From an uncultured Magnetococcales bacterium (GTDB lineage: Bacteria > Pseudomonadota > Magnetococcia > Magnetococcales > Magnetaquicoccaceae): DNA of 9,323 nt. Both the position numbers and the translations under genes were made by a program. A model generated the notes under the pieces. That model saw only the letters and a list, made by a program, of their open reading frames with translations, made no database searches and had not been told where the DNA came from. The stretch is taken from assembly GCA_903913345.1 (NCBI GenBank), contig CAIWLA010000507.1, positions 1 to 9,323 on the forward strand, in the 5' to 3' direction. Positions 1-9,293 of this stretch are shown piece after piece; within the stretch, counting starts at the first letter, position 1, and each line of letters opens with the position of its first letter.

Positions 1-1
1 G

Positions 2-205
2 GATCTGGCAGAAAAGGAGGAGGTGGAAAGTTCCTATCTGGCTCGCATCCTGCGGCTGAACATCTTGTCACCGGCCATCGTGGAACGGGTGCTGACGGGG
101 GATTACCCGGACAGCATCAATCTGGAGAGTCTGCGGAAAAGGATACCTCTGGAGTGGGAGGAGCAGGAGCGGGTGTTTGGGGTGGAAGTGGGAGGAGGGG
201 GGTGA
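2..205 (+). CDS. C-terminal end of a probable large serine recombinase (partial, runs in from the left edge)
   Basis: The frame is open from base 2 to the TGA at 203-205, so about 67 residues of a longer protein are visible; a GTG at 23 is in frame but is probably internal. The first part (DLAEKEEVESSYLARILRL) has the look of a ParB-like helix-turn-helix. It is followed by LSPAIVERVLTGDYP and then PLEWEEQERVFG. This HTH, then 'L.PdIVe.iL.G', then 'PleW.eQ' pattern is what I recall from the tail of large serine recombinases (zinc-ribbon recombinase family) and related small phage or plasmid proteins. The catalytic serine domain would lie outside the window. The C-terminus is a run of glycines. 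The gene reads toward the cas operon and ends 154 bases before cas3. It could instead be a short stand-alone HTH protein; family assignment is moderate, coding status good. Confidence 0.6.
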   Translation, partial: DLAEKEEVESSYLARILRLNILSPAIVERVLTGDYPDSINLESLRKRIPLEWEEQERVFGVEVGGGG

Positions 206-359
206 CATCTTCCTGACCAGGGTGTTGCCGTTGAGGATTGCGATGCCCTGAGCAACAAGCGGGAGGGGACAATGCCTCCAGAATCTTCCGACTGCTGGTA
301 TTTCTTGTCGAATTTCTCCCATTATCGAGTCCGGCAACTCCCTGTCGAATTGTGAGTAT
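206..359. other. Intergenic region upstream of cas3
   Basis: This 154-base gap separates the recombinase-like tail from cas3 and is the only place within the window where an operon promoter could sit. I see no gene on either strand with recognisable protein character, no strong -35/-10 pair and no clear intrinsic terminator. The only structure noted is a 9-bp direct repeat, TGTCGAATT, at 306-314 and 343-351, with start points 37 bases apart; the second copy lies just ahead of the cas3 start. It could be a regulator site or chance. Confidence 0.5.
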
Positions 360-3008
360 ATGCAAAATAAAACTGAAGTCTATTGGGGAAAACGACAGGA
401 TGGCATCGGCGACATTCAACATCCGCTATCCCATCATTGTCTAGAAGTTGCAGCTGTTCTACATGCATTGCTGGAAATAGATACCATCAAGAGGCGGTTG
501 GCCACGTCTGCCGGTCTAGCGGACCTCACTCCTAAACAGATCGTGCGTCTGACTTCTCTGGCTGCGCTGCACGATGCAGGCAAATACAATCATGGTTTCC
601 AGAATCAAAGTGATCAGTGGCAAACTCACGGGCATGTGCGGGAAATTTTCCAGTTGCTGTTTGACCATCCGCGCCAAGAAGAAGGATACCAAGCATTGAA
701 CCTGGGCACCATAGCAGAGTGGTTCCAGGATACAACCAACCTAGTGGATTGGCTCTGGGCCATCTTCTGCCATCACGGTCGCCCGTTGCCAGGAGATCCA
801 TTTTGCGCAGGCAAACCCAGCAACAGCGTGACGCAAGCCATTAGCCCCCGTGTATGGGAAAAACAGGGCAGCAAAGATCCCCTGTCCGGATTAGCGGAAC
901 TGGCCAGTGCTATCCGGTATGCCTGGCCAGAGGCATTTGTCGATGATGCGGATCAGGTGGATCGCCTGCCGTTGACGCCGCCTATGCAGCATCTTTTCAA
1001 CGGCCTGCTGACCTTGGCCGACTGGATCGGCTCCGATGCAGATCATTTTTTCCCATTTGCGGTCGATGCCACCCTGCCATCACCGGCGGTCTTGGCGCAG
1101 AAAGCTCGTCGGGCCACACAGGCACTGGGTTGTGATGTCACAGCGGCCCGTGCTGTCTTGGCCGGACGGTCCATAGATTTTTCAGCCATTTTTGGTTACC
1201 CCCACCCCAACCCGATGCAGCAGGTAGTGGCCACGCTTCCCATTGCGGCGGCAGGTGATGTGGTTATTCTGGAATCGGAGACTGGCTCGGGCAAGACCGA
1301 GGCGGCCATTCTCTATTTCCTGAACCTGTTCCGTGCTGGCGTGGTGGATGGGCTTTATTTCGCCCTCCCGACCCGGGCGGCAGCCGTGCAGATCCATGAA
1401 CGGGTTCGTCAAGCCGTGGCAAAGGCCTTCGGGCCCGACCATCCGCCGGTGGTGTTGGCGGTGCCGGGCTATCTGCGTGTGGATGACCAGGAGGGCACCC
1501 GGCTGGCTCCCTTCCAGACCCTTTGTCCGGATGACCCCAGCGACCGCCAGCGGTACCGTGGTTGGGCAGCGGAGCATCCCAAACGTTACCTGGCGGCCCC
1601 GGTGGCGGTGGGGACTGTGGACCAGATACTCCTGTCGGCCCTTGCCACTCCCCACGCACACATGCGGGCGGCGGCCCTGAGTCGACTGTTGCTGGTGGTG
1701 GACGAGGTACATGCCTCCGATGCCTATATGACCACCATCCTGCAAGAGGTGGTGACCCGTCATTTGGCGGTTGGTGGCGAGACATTGTTGATGTCCGCCA
1801 CCCTGGGAGCAGCCGCCCGGACCCGCCTGTTGTTAGGGCCACGCACGGATCCACCCTCCCCTGCGGCGGCCGCCGCCACGCCCTACCCGCTGCTGTCACG
1901 CCAGCACGGACCGTCCCAACCCGTGTTGGTCGAGGTCGCAGCCAAACAGGTCCATATTTTCCAAACGCCCCTGGCGGACGACCCGGAGGCTGTGGCCGCA
2001 CAGGCCTTGAAGGCGGCGCAGGCCGGGGCACGGGTGTTGGTCATTCGCAATACCGTCCGGTGGGCCATCGTCACCCAGCAGGCGTTGGAGAAACAAGTTG
2101 GTGCCGCATCGGACCTGCTGCTGCAGTGTGCCGGTGTGCCAGTCCCCCATCACAGCCGCTATGCACCCGACGACCGCAGACGGTTGGACCTGGCCATTGA
2201 GGCGCGGTTCGGCAAGGGAAAATCGGCGCAGAGTGGTTTGGTGGCCATCAGCACCCAGACTACGGAACAAAGCCTAGACATTGACGCTGATTTAATCATC
2301 ACCGATCTGTGCCCCATGGATGTGCTGTTGCAGCGCATCGGTCGTCTGCACCGTCACCAGCGCACGGATCGCCCGGCGGCCTACCAGACGGCCCAATTGC
2401 TTCTGCTCACCCCCACGGAGGGGCTGGAGGTACACATGGAAGCCGGGGGTAAGGTATCGAACACGGCCATGGGACACGGCTGGGGGAGTGTTTACCCGGA
2501 TCTGCGTATGTTGGCCGCCACCTTGGCGGCACTACCAATGCCAGCGGTCATCACCATCCCCGCCGACAATCGCCGCTTGGTGGAGGCCGCCACCCACCCG
2601 GATAATTTGGCTGCGTTGGCCAATGATCTCGGTGATGCGTGGCAGCGTCATGCTGCCGCCGTTTGGGGTGTAACGGCCGCCCAGCGCAACGCGGCCCGTT
2701 CTGGACTTTATAATCGGGACAAATGGCTATACGAGTGCGAATTTTTGCAGGATGAACGCATTACCACCCGGCTGGGGCTGGACGACCGTTTGGTGCATTT
2801 TGATCCGGCTCGCATGGGACCATTCGGCGGACGGATCGCGGTGCTCACGATTCCGGGTCGGTGGCTCAAAGGTCAACCACCGTCCGATGCTCTGCCCAGT
2901 GACATCACGCCGACGAATGGGGCGTTTGCTTTTACGTTTAATGGCTACCGTTTCCATTATGACCGTCTGGGGCTGCGCCCCGTTACCACACAGGAAGGAG
3001 CAACATGA
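360..3008 (+). CDS. cas3: Cas3, type I-E CRISPR effector nuclease-helicase (HD + DExH)
   Basis: An 882-residue protein, a usual length for a fused I-E Cas3. Once Cascade has formed an R-loop, Cas3 is recruited, nicks the displaced strand with its HD domain and degrades it while translocating with ATP. The N-terminal HD domain shows the metal ligands expected for the family: H26 in HPLSHHCLEVAAV, H71-D72 in ALHDAGK, the His pair 138-139 in FCHHGRP, and D221 in LADWIGSD. The helicase follows, with Walker A ETGSGKT (307-313), DEVH (448-451), MSAT (478-481), motif V around STQTTEQSLDID (631-642) and motif VI QRIGRLHRH (658-666). All key residues are present, so it should be active. The ATG at 360 is chosen because the family's YWGK motif lies at residues 8-11 and no other in-frame start is nearby; the ribosome site is weak. 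The stop overlaps the cse1 start as ATGA. GC is lower over the first ~360 bases of the gene than later. Confidence 0.97.
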   Translation: MQNKTEVYWGKRQDGIGDIQHPLSHHCLEVAAVLHALLEIDTIKRRLATSAGLADLTPKQIVRLTSLAALHDAGKYNHGFQNQSDQWQTHGHVREIFQLLFDHPRQEEGYQALNLGTIAEWFQDTTNLVDWLWAIFCHHGRPLPGDPFCAGKPSNSVTQAISPRVWEKQGSKDPLSGLAELASAIRYAWPEAFVDDADQVDRLPLTPPMQHLFNGLLTLADWIGSDADHFFPFAVDATLPSPAVLAQKARRATQALGCDVTAARAVLAGRSIDFSAIFGYPHPNPMQQVVATLPIAAAGDVVILESETGSGKTEAAILYFLNLFRAGVVDGLYFALPTRAAAVQIHERVRQAVAKAFGPDHPPVVLAVPGYLRVDDQEGTRLAPFQTLCPDDPSDRQRYRGWAAEHPKRYLAAPVAVGTVDQILLSALATPHAHMRAAALSRLLLVVDEVHASDAYMTTILQEVVTRHLAVGGETLLMSATLGAAARTRLLLGPRTDPPSPAAAAATPYPLLSRQHGPSQPVLVEVAAKQVHIFQTPLADDPEAVAAQALKAAQAGARVLVIRNTVRWAIVTQQALEKQVGAASDLLLQCAGVPVPHHSRYAPDDRRRLDLAIEARFGKGKSAQSGLVAISTQTTEQSLDIDADLIITDLCPMDVLLQRIGRLHRHQRTDRPAAYQTAQLLLLTPTEGLEVHMEAGGKVSNTAMGHGWGSVYPDLRMLAATLAALPMPAVITIPADNRRLVEAATHPDNLAALANDLGDAWQRHAAAVWGVTAAQRNAARSGLYNRDKWLYECEFLQDERITTRLGLDDRLVHFDPARMGPFGGRIAVLTIPGRWLKGQPPSDALPSDITPTNGAFAFTFNGYRFHYDRLGLRPVTTQEGAT

Positions 3009-4540
3009 ACAATCTCATGATAGATCCCATGATCCGGGTGGGGACGACCACCGGGGAGATGGCGGGACGTTCGTTGCCCGGCGTACTGGCCGGACTGGTG
3101 CGGGATGAGGTGGTGGCGTTTGCCGCTTTGCAACCCCATCAGTCGCACGCTTGGCACGCCTTTTTGGTGCAACTGGCGGCCATCGCCCTGCACCGGGCCG
3201 GACAGTCGTCGCCGCCCGCCGATGAACCCGCTTGGCGCGACTTGTTGCGTGCACTCACTGCCAACTGGCCGGAGGACGAACCCTGGCAATTGGTGGTGAC
3301 GGATCTGGCCAATCCAGCCTTTATGCAGTCACCGGTCCCGGAAAAAAACCTGGACGGCTTTAAAATGTACTTCCAACCCGACCGGATCGATGTACTGGTC
3401 ACGGCCAAAAACCATGATGTGAAGATGGCCCGCATGGGCCATGCCCATCCAGATCATTGGCTGATGGCTCTGATAAGCTTGCAGACCATGGAGGGTTTTT
3501 TGGGCGCGGGCAACTACGGCATCGCCCGCATGAATGGCGGGTTTGCCAGTCGACCGGGTGTTGGTATTCGCCCCGGTCCTGTTCCCGGTAGCCATTTCCG
3601 CCAGGATTTGGCGTTGTTGCAGCATTATCGTCGCGAACTGCTCGACGATTATCCCGATTTTTATAAACAGTCGCCTGGAGTCGCCCTGCTTTGGTTGTTG
3701 CCCTGGGATGGTCAAACCTCGCTCTCCCTGGCCGAACTGGATCCCTATTTTATCGAGATCTGCCGTCGGATGCGCCTGCTGGCTGGACCGGGTGGCATCA
3801 CAGCTCGGGGAACCACCAGCAAGGCGGCTCGCATCCAAGCCAAGGAATTTAAGGGGGTTTTGGGTGATCCATGGACTCCCTTGCGGGCCGACACCTCCCT
3901 GACCATTACCGACAAGGGTTTTGACTATGCTGTGGTGGCCAATCTTATTCTTGGCAGCGAAAATTATCACCCGGCCCCAGCCCAGTCTCATGAGAACAAA
4001 GCCTATTCGGGAGATATGGAGTTCCTGGCTCGTGCCCTGACCCGTGGTCAAGGTCAAACGGGCGGCTATCACGAACGCCGCGTTCCCATCCCTGCTCGGG
4101 TGAGATTTGTTCTCGGCCAACCACAAGCACGACAATCCTTGGCCAATGTTGCCAAGAATCGGGTGGAACAGTGTGGTGTTGTGGCCAAGAAGGTTTTGCT
4201 GCCCGCCATCCTTGCCATGATTCCGAATACTCCAAACAAGTTCAAATACGCCAACCCCTGGTTGACCCGCCTGGATCACAAGGTGGATGATGCCTTTTTT
4301 CCCTCCCTCTGGCACAGTCTGGAGTTGAGCGAAGCGGAGGCGGAGGCCGACTGGTTGCACGTTGTGCGGGATGCCGCACAGGAAATCCTGGAGGCTGCCA
4401 AAAAATCCCTGATCGGTGGGGGAGCGCGTCGCTACAAAACCTTCGCAGCGGCTGATCGTGTATTTTACGGTTCCCTATGCAAACAGTTTCCCCTCTTCCG
4501 CACCCATGAGGGGCCATTGACAGACAAGGAGAACATTTGA
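3005..4540 (+). CDS. casA: Cse1 (CasA/Cas8e), large subunit of type I-E Cascade
   Basis: A 511-residue protein matching the usual ~500 residues of Cse1. In Cascade it reads the PAM, opens the target duplex and docks Cas3. Family features seen: the N-terminal NNLMIDPMIRV segment (like 'NLl.dpWi.v' elsewhere), LQPHQSHAWHAFLVQLAAIALH (42-63), the EPWQLVVTDLANPAFMQSP block (92-110), and IDVLVTAKNHDVKMARMGH (128-146), which corresponds to the loop that contacts the crRNA handle and PAM region in characterised Cse1 proteins. QTMEGFLGAGNYGIARMNGG (160-179) is also typical. The C-terminal part is helical, as expected for the bundle that meets Cse2. The start is ATG at 3005, four bases after GAAGGAG and overlapping the cas3 stop by four bases, so translation is probably coupled. 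No truncation or frameshift is seen. Confidence 0.95.
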   Translation: MNNLMIDPMIRVGTTTGEMAGRSLPGVLAGLVRDEVVAFAALQPHQSHAWHAFLVQLAAIALHRAGQSSPPADEPAWRDLLRALTANWPEDEPWQLVVTDLANPAFMQSPVPEKNLDGFKMYFQPDRIDVLVTAKNHDVKMARMGHAHPDHWLMALISLQTMEGFLGAGNYGIARMNGGFASRPGVGIRPGPVPGSHFRQDLALLQHYRRELLDDYPDFYKQSPGVALLWLLPWDGQTSLSLAELDPYFIEICRRMRLLAGPGGITARGTTSKAARIQAKEFKGVLGDPWTPLRADTSLTITDKGFDYAVVANLILGSENYHPAPAQSHENKAYSGDMEFLARALTRGQGQTGGYHERRVPIPARVRFVLGQPQARQSLANVAKNRVEQCGVVAKKVLLPAILAMIPNTPNKFKYANPWLTRLDHKVDDAFFPSLWHSLELSEAEAEADWLHVVRDAAQEILEAAKKSLIGGGARRYKTFAAADRVFYGSLCKQFPLFRTHEGPLTDKENI

Positions 4541-5067
4541 TGGACGAGTTGACATTGACCCAGGAGCCCATGGACAGCCTGGAAGAAAAGATCCGTGCCT
4601 TGGCCGCGCGCATGTCCCGCCGCACCGAAGAAGGTGGACTGGGAACGGGCGAGATGGCCGAACTGCGGCGGTGGCGTTACGGCGGCGAGGTGCATCCCAC
4701 CGCATGGCGTCTACTGGCGCGCTATGCCCACAACGCACAAGGAGTCATGGGTATGGCATCGGAAAATCGCTGGTTGGCGGTGCTGGCGGGCATGGCGCAC
4801 ATGTCCCCCCAACCACACCGATCGGGGGCCAATCCTGGCCGGGTGCTGGCCGAGGCCGGTTATTCGGAAACCCGCTTGCACAAGTTGCTCAACAGTCAAG
4901 ACGAGGCCTTCCTGGATGCTGTGGATCGCACCTGCCGTTTTTTGCGTGCCAAGGGCGCAGCGGTGGATTGGACCCGTTTCGCGCCTTTTATTCTCACCCT
5001 GGACCCGGACAAGGCGGAAATCCACCGGCGCACCTTGGCCAGGGACTATTTTTCATACCAACAGTAG
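4540..5067 (+). CDS. casB: Cse2 (CasB), small subunit of type I-E Cascade
   Basis: A 175-residue, probably all-helical protein in the right place and of the right size for Cse2. Two copies normally form the inner belly of Cascade and hold the target and displaced strands. The family is weakly conserved; visible hallmarks are ELRRWRYGG (41-49), a basic patch near the N-terminus, and the later LHKLLNSQDEAFLDAVDR and IHRRTLARDYFSYQ helices. The ATG at 4540 shares one base with the cse1 stop (TGATG) and has AAGGAG 8 bases upstream; the in-frame TTG at 4537 is a less likely start. Identity rests on position plus these motifs. Confidence 0.9.
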   Translation: MDELTLTQEPMDSLEEKIRALAARMSRRTEEGGLGTGEMAELRRWRYGGEVHPTAWRLLARYAHNAQGVMGMASENRWLAVLAGMAHMSPQPHRSGANPGRVLAEAGYSETRLHKLLNSQDEAFLDAVDRTCRFLRAKGAAVDWTRFAPFILTLDPDKAEIHRRTLARDYFSYQQ

Positions 5068-5116
5068 ACGAACCGCACCAACGGCTCCCATCACAACATT
5101 CACAAGGAATCATTTT

Positions 5117-7819
<2,703 letters not shown>

Positions 7820-7820
7820 C

Positions 7821-8708
7821 ATGCTGGCCGGTCGCCTGGGTCTGGAAACGGCTCGCATCCCGCACGCGGATCGTCATGGTTTGCTTTGGCTGGGCAGGGG
7901 CAATCTGATGGTACAATCGGGAACCCTGCATTTCCTGGCGGCAGGATCGCCGGATTTGCCACCCGGCGATTATCAGATACCCTTTCAGGACGTTTCAATC
8001 ATTTTATTGGGACCGGGAACCACGGTCAGTCACGATGTCTTGCGACTGTTGGCACGGCATGGAACGGGTTTGGTGGCGGTGGGCGAAGATGGCGTCCGTC
8101 TCTACAGTGCCCCTCCCCTGGGACCTGGGGACTCTGCCCTGGCGCGTCGGCAAGCCCTGGCCTGGGCTGCTGGCAGCAAGGAACGGATCATGATTGCCCG
8201 TCGCATGTACGCTTGGCGTCTGGGTGAAATTTTGCCAATCAAACAGGATATTGCCATTTTGCGCGGCATGGAGGGTGCCCGCATGAAGGAGACTTACAAA
8301 CTGTTGGCGCAACGCTACGGGATTGTCTGGCGGGGGCGTTTTTATGATCGGCAGAATCCCAACGATACGGATGATCCCAACCAGGCCATCAACCATGCGG
8401 CCACTGCGGTGGAGGCGGCGGCCACCATCGCGGTGGCCGTCACTGGGACCATTCCTTCTTTGGGCTTCATTCACGAGGATTCGTCCAACGCCTTCTGTTT
8501 GGACATCGCCGATCTTTATCGGGATGCCGTCACCCTGCCCGCCGCGTTTCAGGGTGTGCGGGATTGCCAGCAGCAGCCGCAAATTGCCTTGGAGCGACAT
8601 GTCCGCCGACAGTGTGGTCGTATTTTTCGTCGTGAGTCGATCATTCCATCCATGATTGATCGCATAAAATCGTTGTTCGATGCGCAGGAGGAAGCTAAAA
8701 TACCATGA
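7821..8708 (+). CDS. cas1: Cas1 (type I-E), CRISPR integrase
   Basis: A 295-residue Cas1, the integrase that with Cas2 inserts new spacers at the first repeat. The metal ligands are visible: E151 in RGMEGARMK, H218 in LGFIHED, and D228 with D231 in LDIADLY; these match E141, H208, D218 and D221 of E. coli Cas1 with the same spacing in the C-terminal motif. The N-terminal part is the beta-rich domain and INHAATAVEAAATIAVAVTG (190-209) is a typical helix. The frame is open back to 7719, but that stretch is inside cas6e; ATG 7821 lies one base after the cas6e stop, with AGGGA (7806-7810) upstream. Its stop overlaps the cas2 start as ATGA. The gene looks fully intact, in contrast to cas2. Confidence 0.97.
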   Translation: MLAGRLGLETARIPHADRHGLLWLGRGNLMVQSGTLHFLAAGSPDLPPGDYQIPFQDVSIILLGPGTTVSHDVLRLLARHGTGLVAVGEDGVRLYSAPPLGPGDSALARRQALAWAAGSKERIMIARRMYAWRLGEILPIKQDIAILRGMEGARMKETYKLLAQRYGIVWRGRFYDRQNPNDTDDPNQAINHAATAVEAAATIAVAVTGTIPSLGFIHEDSSNAFCLDIADLYRDAVTLPAAFQGVRDCQQQPQIALERHVRRQCGRIFRRESIIPSMIDRIKSLFDAQEEAKIP

Positions 8709-9087
8709 CGGTGGTTGTGACTCGTAACGTAGTGGATCGTTTTCGGGGTTTTTTGGCGTCGTGCATGTTGGAGGTTGCCCCTGGTGTCTATACAGCCCGC
8801 GCATGAATGCCGCCGTCAGGAATCGGGTCTGGCTGGTGATGGAGGAGTGGTTTGGCCAATTGGGGGGTGGAGCCATCATCATGGTCTGGCGGGATCCAAA
8901 GATTCCCTCCGGGCAAATGATCCGCATTCTGGGTGAACCCCCAGTAGAATTGGTGGATGTCGATGGTGTCACGCTCTCCCGTCGCCCCCTGACCGAAAGC
9001 GAGATCTTCCAGTTGGCTCAGACGCTGGGTGGTCCGATCGTCCTACAAGACTCAATCGTTGTGGAAGAGATAGCGTCGTCACAGTAG
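8705..9087 (+). pseudogene. cas2: Cas2 (type I-E, Cas2e), apparently frameshifted
   Basis: Cas2 dimers bridge two Cas1 dimers in the spacer-integration complex. From ATG 8705, after AGGAGGAA at 8686-8693, the frame reads MTVVVTRNVVDRFRGFLASC and on to VAPGVYTAR, a textbook Cas2e start, then stops at TGA 8804-8806 after 33 codons. The rest of Cas2e continues in the -1 frame: PRMNAAVRNRVWLVMEEWFG, AIIMVWRDP, LGEPPVELVDVDGVTLSRRP, ending at TAG 9085-9087. Adding one C to the CCC at 8796-8798 would give ...GVYTAPRMNAAV..., the usual family sequence, and a 127-residue protein. An ATG at 8803 overlaps the premature stop (ATGA), so a 94-residue C-terminal piece could be made by re-initiation. About 32 residues follow the point where E. 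coli Cas2 ends. The break may be a sequencing error, a real deletion or, less likely, recoding. Confidence 0.9.
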
Positions 9088-9104
9088 GGCAGAAATTTTG
9101 TTCT

Positions 9105-9134
9105 TTGAAAATTTGTTTATTCTCATGGTATTGT
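9105..9134 (+). promoter_or_regulatory. Candidate sigma-70-type promoter of the CRISPR array
   Basis: TTGAAA at 9105-9110 (5 of 6 to the -35 consensus) is followed after 18 bases by TATTGT at 9129-9134 (4 of 6 to the -10). TGG just before the -10 gives an extended -10 element. Transcription would start near 9141, at the edge of the first repeat. The match is moderate and is judged by eye only. Confidence 0.4.
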
Positions 9135-9142
9135 TCATGAGA
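9121..9142. repeat. Perfect inverted repeat abutting the first CRISPR repeat
   Basis: Arms TCTCATG (9121-9127) and CATGAGA (9136-9142) are perfect reverse complements around an 8-base centre. The right arm ends on the base immediately before repeat 1. The candidate -10 (9129-9134) falls in the centre. It could be an operator for a dimeric regulator or an integration-guiding site; function is unknown and chance is possible. Confidence 0.5.
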
Positions 9143-9171
9143 GGTTCCCCCGCACTCGCGGGGATAGACCT
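9143..9171 (+). repeat. CRISPR repeat 1 (leader-proximal)
   Basis: First 29-nt repeat, identical to the next two. Stem arms are CCCCGC at 9148-9153 and GCGGGG at 9158-9163; the handle ATAGACCT is at 9164-9171. This copy would be the one duplicated during spacer acquisition. Confidence 0.97.
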
Positions 9172-9203
9172 GATTCATGATATTTGATGTATTTTGAGCA
9201 TGT

Positions 9204-9232
9204 GGTTCCCCCGCACTCGCGGGGATAGACCT
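9204..9232 (+). repeat. CRISPR repeat 2
   Basis: Identical to repeat 1 over 29 nt, starting 61 bases after it. The bases just before it (GT) differ from those before repeats 1 and 3, which supports the chosen left boundary. Confidence 0.97.
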
Positions 9233-9264
9233 CCTACTGGTACATATAAGTCTGGTCGTAGCAC

Positions 9265-9293
9265 GGTTCCCCCGCACTCGCGGGGATAGACCT
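9265..9293 (+). repeat. CRISPR repeat 3
   Basis: Identical to repeats 1 and 2, starting 61 bases after repeat 2. The final T is shared by all three; as in E. coli, the last repeat base may be partly set by the acquired PAM, so the repeat could also be counted as 28 nt. Confidence 0.97.

Larger units (their letters stand above)
9088..9142 (+). promoter_or_regulatory. CRISPR leader
   Basis: This 55-base AT-rich stretch lies between the cas2 stop and the first repeat. It contrasts sharply with the GC-rich cas genes, as I-E leaders do. In such systems the leader holds the array promoter and the signals that direct Cas1-Cas2 to the first repeat. It is short, so functional leader sequence may reach back into the 3' end of cas2. 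I see no good match to the IHF consensus by eye. Confidence 0.75.

Noticed and set aside
68..422. Open frames on the - strand across the gap upstream of cas3
   Set aside because: Low-complexity, proline- and histidine-rich translations with no recognised family; they overlap the recombinase-like tail and the cas3 start.
3329..4360. Open frame of 343 codons on the - strand, opposite cse1
   Set aside because: Antisense shadow of cse1 with no family resemblance.
4595..5116. Upstream extension of the cas7e frame through cse2
   Set aside because: The extension is rich in Trp, Arg, Pro and Cys without domain character, and cas7e homology and its ribosome site both begin at 5117.
8761..8802. An alternative Cas2 start at GTG 8761 (MHVGGCPWC...)
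   Set aside because: This stretch translates the cas2 N-terminus in the wrong frame; the true N-terminal sequence (MTVVVTRN...) is in the 8705 frame.
8004..8972. Open frame of 322 codons on the - strand, opposite cas1 and cas2
   Set aside because: It mirrors cas1, whose catalytic residues and family motifs are all in place; no independent protein character.
9050..9064. Possible IHF site at the end of cas2 (ACTCAATCGTTG)
   Set aside because: It resembles the WATCAANNNNTTR consensus only partly, with mismatches at fixed positions.
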